Below are positions 57,396 to 60,374 of a stretch of 60,374 nucleotides of DNA, piece by piece (the first letter of the stretch is position 1; each line of letters starts with the position of its first letter). The translations under genes were made by a program, and so were the position numbers. Under the pieces are notes generated by a model. The model saw only the letters and a program-made list of their open reading frames with translations, was not told the origin of the DNA and did no database searches. The stretch comes from Gemmatimonadota bacterium (GTDB taxonomy: Bacteria; Gemmatimonadota; Gemmatimonadetes; Gemmatimonadales; Gemmatimonadaceae), in contig JAJTHG010000007.1 of the NCBI GenBank assembly GCA_021298835.1, positions 1-60,374 on the forward strand, read 5' to 3'.

Positions 57396-57401
57396 TCGCG
57401 C
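57390..57401 (+). promoter_or_regulatory. Leaderless -10 element of ABC transporter gene
   Basis: TAGTTT at 57390-57395, then TCGCGC, then the ATG at 57402. Confidence 0.6.
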
Positions 57402-59324
57402 ATGGCAACCAGCGTCGTCCCGGCCGGGTCCGCGTCGCGCCCACCGGGCGCGGCACCGGCCGCTCCCAAGAAGCCCGCGTACGATTCCGCCCGGGCGTGG
57501 GCGGAGGCCCGCGCCCTGATCTGGGCCCACCGCACGTCCGTCGGGACGGGCCTGGCGATGATGCTCGTCTCGCGCGCCGCCGGCCTGGTGCTGCCGGGCT
57601 CGTCGAAGTGGCTGATCGACGAGGTGCTCACGAAGCAGCAGTGGCAGCTCCTCGTGCCGCTCGCGGTCGCGGCGGGCGTCGCGTCGCTGGTGCAGGCGGC
57701 GACGAGCTACGGGCTGTCGCAGGTGGTGTCGGTGGCGGCGCAGCGCGCGATCAGCGACCTGCGGCGCGAGGTGCAGTCGCACCTGATCCGCCTCCCCGTG
57801 CGCTTCTTCGACGGCACCAAGAGCGGCGTGCTCGTCTCGCGCGTCATGAACGACCCGGAAGGAATCCGCAATCTCGTCGGGACGGGACTGATCCAGCTCG
57901 TCGGCGGCATCCTGACGGCGGCGGTCGCGCTCGGCGTGCTCGTCTGGCTGAACTGGAAGCTCACGGTCATCACGATCGTCTTCCTCGCCGTCTTCGGCGG
58001 GGGCATGGCGTACGCCTTCCGCCGGCTGCGCCCGATCTTCCGCGAGCGGAGCGTCATCACCGCCGACGTCACCGGGCGGCTGGCGGAGACGATCGGCGGG
58101 ATCCGCATCGTGAAGGTGTACACGGCCGAGCCGCGCGAGCGCCGGATCTTCGCCGAGGGCGCCGACCGTCTCTTCCGCAACATCGCGAGCACGATCACCG
58201 GCACCTCGGCGGTGGCGGCGCTCAGCACGGCGGTCATCGGTGCCGTCGGCGTGATCCTGATGGTCGTCGGCGGACAGGACGTGCGCGACGGTCGCATGAC
58301 GATCGGCGACCTGGTGATGTACGTCTTCTTCATCGGCCTCGTCGCCGCCCCCCTCGTGAGCATCGCCAACATCGGCACGCAGATCACCGAGGCCTTCGCG
58401 GGCCTCGACCGCATCCGCGAGCTCAAGGACATGGCCACCGAGGACCAGGAGGACGCCGTGAAGGGGACCGTCCCGGACCTTCGGGGCGACGTCGCCTTCG
58501 AGGACGTCTGGTTCGAGTACGAGCCCGGCGTGCCGGTGCTGCGTGGGGTGTCGTTCCGGGCCCCGGCGGGCACCACGACGGCGCTCGTCGGGTCGAGCGG
58601 CTCGGGCAAGAGCACCCTGATTTCGCTCGTGATGGCGTTCGCGCGGCCGCAGCGGGGGCGCGTGACGGTGGACGGTCACGACCTCGCCGGCCTCCGGCTG
58701 GCGGAGTACCGCGGGCACCTGGGTGTCGTGCTGCAGGACAACTTCCTCTTCGACGGCACCGTGCGCGAGAACATCGCCTTCACCCGTCCCGGGGCGACCG
58801 ACGAGGAGGTCCTGCGGGTGGCGCGGATCGCCAACGTGGACGAGTTCGTCTCGAAGTTCCCGCAGGGATACGACACGGTCGTCGGGGAGCGCGGCGTGAA
58901 GCTCTCGGGCGGGCAGCGCCAGCGGGTGGCGATCGCCCGTGCCATCCTCGCCGATCCGCGGCTGCTCATTCTCGACGAAGCGACCAGCTCGCTCGACAGC
59001 GAGAGCGAGGCGATGATCCAGGCCGGTCTCCGGACGCTGCGGCACGGGCGGACGACGTTCGTCATCGCGCACCGGCTGAGCACGATCACCAGCGCCGACC
59101 AGATCCTCGTGCTCGAGAAGGGGGAGATCGTCGAGCGCGGCACCCACGCGGAGCTCCTCGCGGCGGGCGGGCGCTATCGCGAGCTCTACGACCGGCAGTA
59201 TCGCTTCGAGCACGACCGGTTCGTGAACCCGGGCGAGGACTTCACGCCGGAGGTCGCGAGCGTGCGCGAGGACGCGTCGCGCGTCGCGTCGCGCGTCGCG
59301 GCGCGCGCGGGACGCGCGCCGTAG
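57402..59324 (+). CDS. ABC exporter, fused permease and ATPase (MsbA-like)
   Basis: 640 residues. A cytoplasmic N-terminal tail of about 45 residues leads into six transmembrane helices (about 48-360). The ATPase domain has Walker A GSSGSGKST (K403), the Q-loop at VVLQDNFLF, the signature LSGGQRQRVAIARAIL, Walker B LLILDEATSSLD and the H-loop IAHRLSTI. It functions as a homodimer. Lipid or drug export is the usual role; the substrate is unknown. The C-terminus ends in an Arg/Ala/Ser tail from a 12-bp duplication. Confidence 0.93.
   Translation: MATSVVPAGSASRPPGAAPAAPKKPAYDSARAWAEARALIWAHRTSVGTGLAMMLVSRAAGLVLPGSSKWLIDEVLTKQQWQLLVPLAVAAGVASLVQAATSYGLSQVVSVAAQRAISDLRREVQSHLIRLPVRFFDGTKSGVLVSRVMNDPEGIRNLVGTGLIQLVGGILTAAVALGVLVWLNWKLTVITIVFLAVFGGGMAYAFRRLRPIFRERSVITADVTGRLAETIGGIRIVKVYTAEPRERRIFAEGADRLFRNIASTITGTSAVAALSTAVIGAVGVILMVVGGQDVRDGRMTIGDLVMYVFFIGLVAAPLVSIANIGTQITEAFAGLDRIRELKDMATEDQEDAVKGTVPDLRGDVAFEDVWFEYEPGVPVLRGVSFRAPAGTTTALVGSSGSGKSTLISLVMAFARPQRGRVTVDGHDLAGLRLAEYRGHLGVVLQDNFLFDGTVRENIAFTRPGATDEEVLRVARIANVDEFVSKFPQGYDTVVGERGVKLSGGQRQRVAIARAILADPRLLILDEATSSLDSESEAMIQAGLRTLRHGRTTFVIAHRLSTITSADQILVLEKGEIVERGTHAELLAAGGRYRELYDRQYRFEHDRFVNPGEDFTPEVASVREDASRVASRVAARAGRAP
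59274..59303. repeat. 12-bp duplication at ABC transporter C-terminus
   Basis: Two tandem copies of gcgtcgcgcgtc (59274-59285, 59286-59297) plus a degenerate part encode the ASRVASRVAARA tail. Confidence 0.75.
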
Positions 59325-59331
59325 GCGGGGG

Positions 59332-60363
59332 TCAGCGCCCGATCGGCGGCCCCGCCGGCTTTTTCTCTCCCGCGGCGATCGGCACCGCCAGCCGGTTCTG
59401 CTTCGGCGGCAGGACGCACGTCGAGAAGGCGGTGAAGGCGCAGGGCGGGTTGTGCGCCTTGTTGAAGTCGAGCACCGTCCAGCGGTCCTTGTCGGGCGCC
59501 GGCACGTACACGTAGCGGGCGGCCTCGTACGACTCGCCGCCGCTCGTCGAGTCGCGGAAGACGACGAACAGCGAGTCGCGCCCTTCGCGACGGAAGGCGA
59601 GGAGGCGCTGCGTCCCGCCCCGGACCGTGAACGTCAGCTCCCCCGCCAGCGCGAATTGCTGGGTGCCGCCATGGACGTCCTCGAGTTCAATGGGCTGGCC
59701 GGTGGACGAGGGGGTGAGTCTCGCCGCGAGCCGGAGGTCCCGCGAGAGGGGAAACCGCTCCGGGGGGCGGTAGGCGGCGATCGCCGGCGAGGCCGGGTTC
59801 CAGGCGCGAATCCACCGGCGCGTCGTCCCGGGCTCCTCGTGTACCTTCAGCCGCAGCTCGCCGAACGCGAGCACCGTCGGGCGGCTCGTCGCGTCCGACT
59901 CGAGCTTCATCGGTCCGGTGACCGGCGTGCCGTCCTCGAGCCGCAGCGTGACCCCCGGTGCCGACTCGACGAGCACGTCCGTGCCGACGTGCTGGAAGAA
60001 CCCGGCGAGCGCCGGCACCCCCGCGACTCGGATGCCGGCCGCCGGCCCGCTGCCGATGCTGGTGCCGCCCTCGGGCAGCGACCACAGGCCGGTCCACGAC
60101 AGGGGGCCCGAGTCCCCGGTGCGCATCGCGGCGAGGCCGGTGAACTGCGCCTCGAGTTCCCGCTGCCAGGCGATGTCGTCGAGCGGCGGCGGCTCGCGCT
60201 CGCCGCTGCAGGCCGCCAGCGCGGTCACGAGCAGGGCGGTCACGAGCTTGGCGGTCGCGACCGGGGCGGCGCGTCGCATGGCGGGGCGCATGGCGGGGCG
60301 CATGGCGGGGCGCATGGCGGGGCGCATGGCGGGGCGCATGGCGGGGCGCATGGCGGGGCGCAT
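59332..60363 (-). CDS. DUF1684 lipoprotein with repeat-expanded N-terminus
   Basis: The core is about 315 residues. MRRAAPVATAKLVTALLVTALAACSG is a lipoprotein signal, and the rest matches DUF1684: IAAYRPPERFPLSRDLRLAARL near the middle, and the diagnostic end DFNKAHNPPCAFTAFSTCVLPPKQNRLAVPIAAGEK. The function of the family is unknown; the protein is probably membrane-anchored. In front of the signal peptide are seven MRPA tetrapeptides from 12-bp units, so there are eight in-frame ATGs (60279 to 60363, every 12 bp). The likely original start is 60279, and the longest reading is reported here. The array reaches almost to the window edge, so an even longer form is possible. Confidence 0.82.
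   Translation of the reverse strand: MRPAMRPAMRPAMRPAMRPAMRPAMRPAMRRAAPVATAKLVTALLVTALAACSGEREPPPLDDIAWQRELEAQFTGLAAMRTGDSGPLSWTGLWSLPEGGTSIGSGPAAGIRVAGVPALAGFFQHVGTDVLVESAPGVTLRLEDGTPVTGPMKLESDATSRPTVLAFGELRLKVHEEPGTTRRWIRAWNPASPAIAAYRPPERFPLSRDLRLAARLTPSSTGQPIELEDVHGGTQQFALAGELTFTVRGGTQRLLAFRREGRDSLFVVFRDSTSGGESYEAARYVYVPAPDKDRWTVLDFNKAHNPPCAFTAFSTCVLPPKQNRLAVPIAAGEKKPAGPPIGR
60277..60363. repeat. 12-bp tandem repeat carrying start codons, right edge
   Basis: Seven perfect units of catggcggggcg plus a partial one. On the minus strand each supplies an in-frame ATG (Met-Arg-Pro-Ala). Confidence 0.95.
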
Positions 60364-60374
60364 GGCGGCGGGGC

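Overview
This is a very GC-rich, gene-dense bacterial segment with no gene-free stretch longer than about 300 bases. No RNA genes, transposases, phage genes or CRISPR arrays were seen. The best guess for the source is a Gemmatimonadota-like Gram-negative heterotroph. This rests on several large secreted peptidases and propeller proteins with signal peptides (S9, M14, M1, Asp-box repeat protein), lipoproteins, an outer-membrane beta-barrel, many ATGA/GTGA gene overlaps and extreme GC content. It is an inference from gene content, not a measured placement. The window begins and ends inside perfect 12-bp tandem repeats, so it may be a whole contig whose ends are assembly breaks.

Layout. 1-13.4 kb: housekeeping and envelope genes. 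These are a partial MFS exporter, thioesterase, bacilliredoxin, lipoprotein, PlsC, glutaminyl cyclase, di-heme peroxidase, a coupled amidohydrolase/S9 peptidase pair, a secreted rhodanese, a TetR regulator, an acyl-CoA transferase and a ThrE-type exporter. 13.4-20.8 kb: a GT39 glycosyltransferase coupled to a PP2C-like phosphatase, a secreted alpha/beta hydrolase, and an HExxH-propeller-beta-barrel surface protein. 20.8-33.2 kb: protein and tyrosine use. A coupled operon (Asp-box propeller, M14 carboxypeptidase, acetoacetate-CoA ligase) is followed by hpd-hmgA and an M1 peptidase. Tyrosine breakdown ends in acetoacetate, which the ligase would activate.

33.2-54.3 kb: aromatic catabolism. A molybdenum hydroxylase operon (enoyl-CoA hydratase, IorB-like, IorA-like) lies divergent to paaABCD. 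Further on is paaGHIJYZ, continuing into flavin reductase, patatin and P450 genes. Between the two paa blocks, on the opposite strand, is an operon of a fused 2-oxoacid dehydrogenase E1 and two paralogous HEAT-repeat proteins. No paaE or paaK is present here. 54.3-57.4 kb: a coupled SDR / acyl-CoA dehydrogenase / aminoglycoside-phosphotransferase-like kinase operon that resembles the 4-hydroxyacyl-CoA (levulinate, ACAD10/11) chemistry. 57.4-60.4 kb: an ABC exporter and a DUF1684 lipoprotein.

Two signals run through the whole window. First, about 14 of some 25 transcription-unit starts carry a -10-like hexamer (TAGATT, TAACTT, TATCTT and similar) exactly 5-9 nt before the start codon, which implies leaderless mRNAs. 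Second, in-frame 12-bp (four-codon) tandem repeats sit in at least seven genes, always at termini, signal-peptide edges or linkers.
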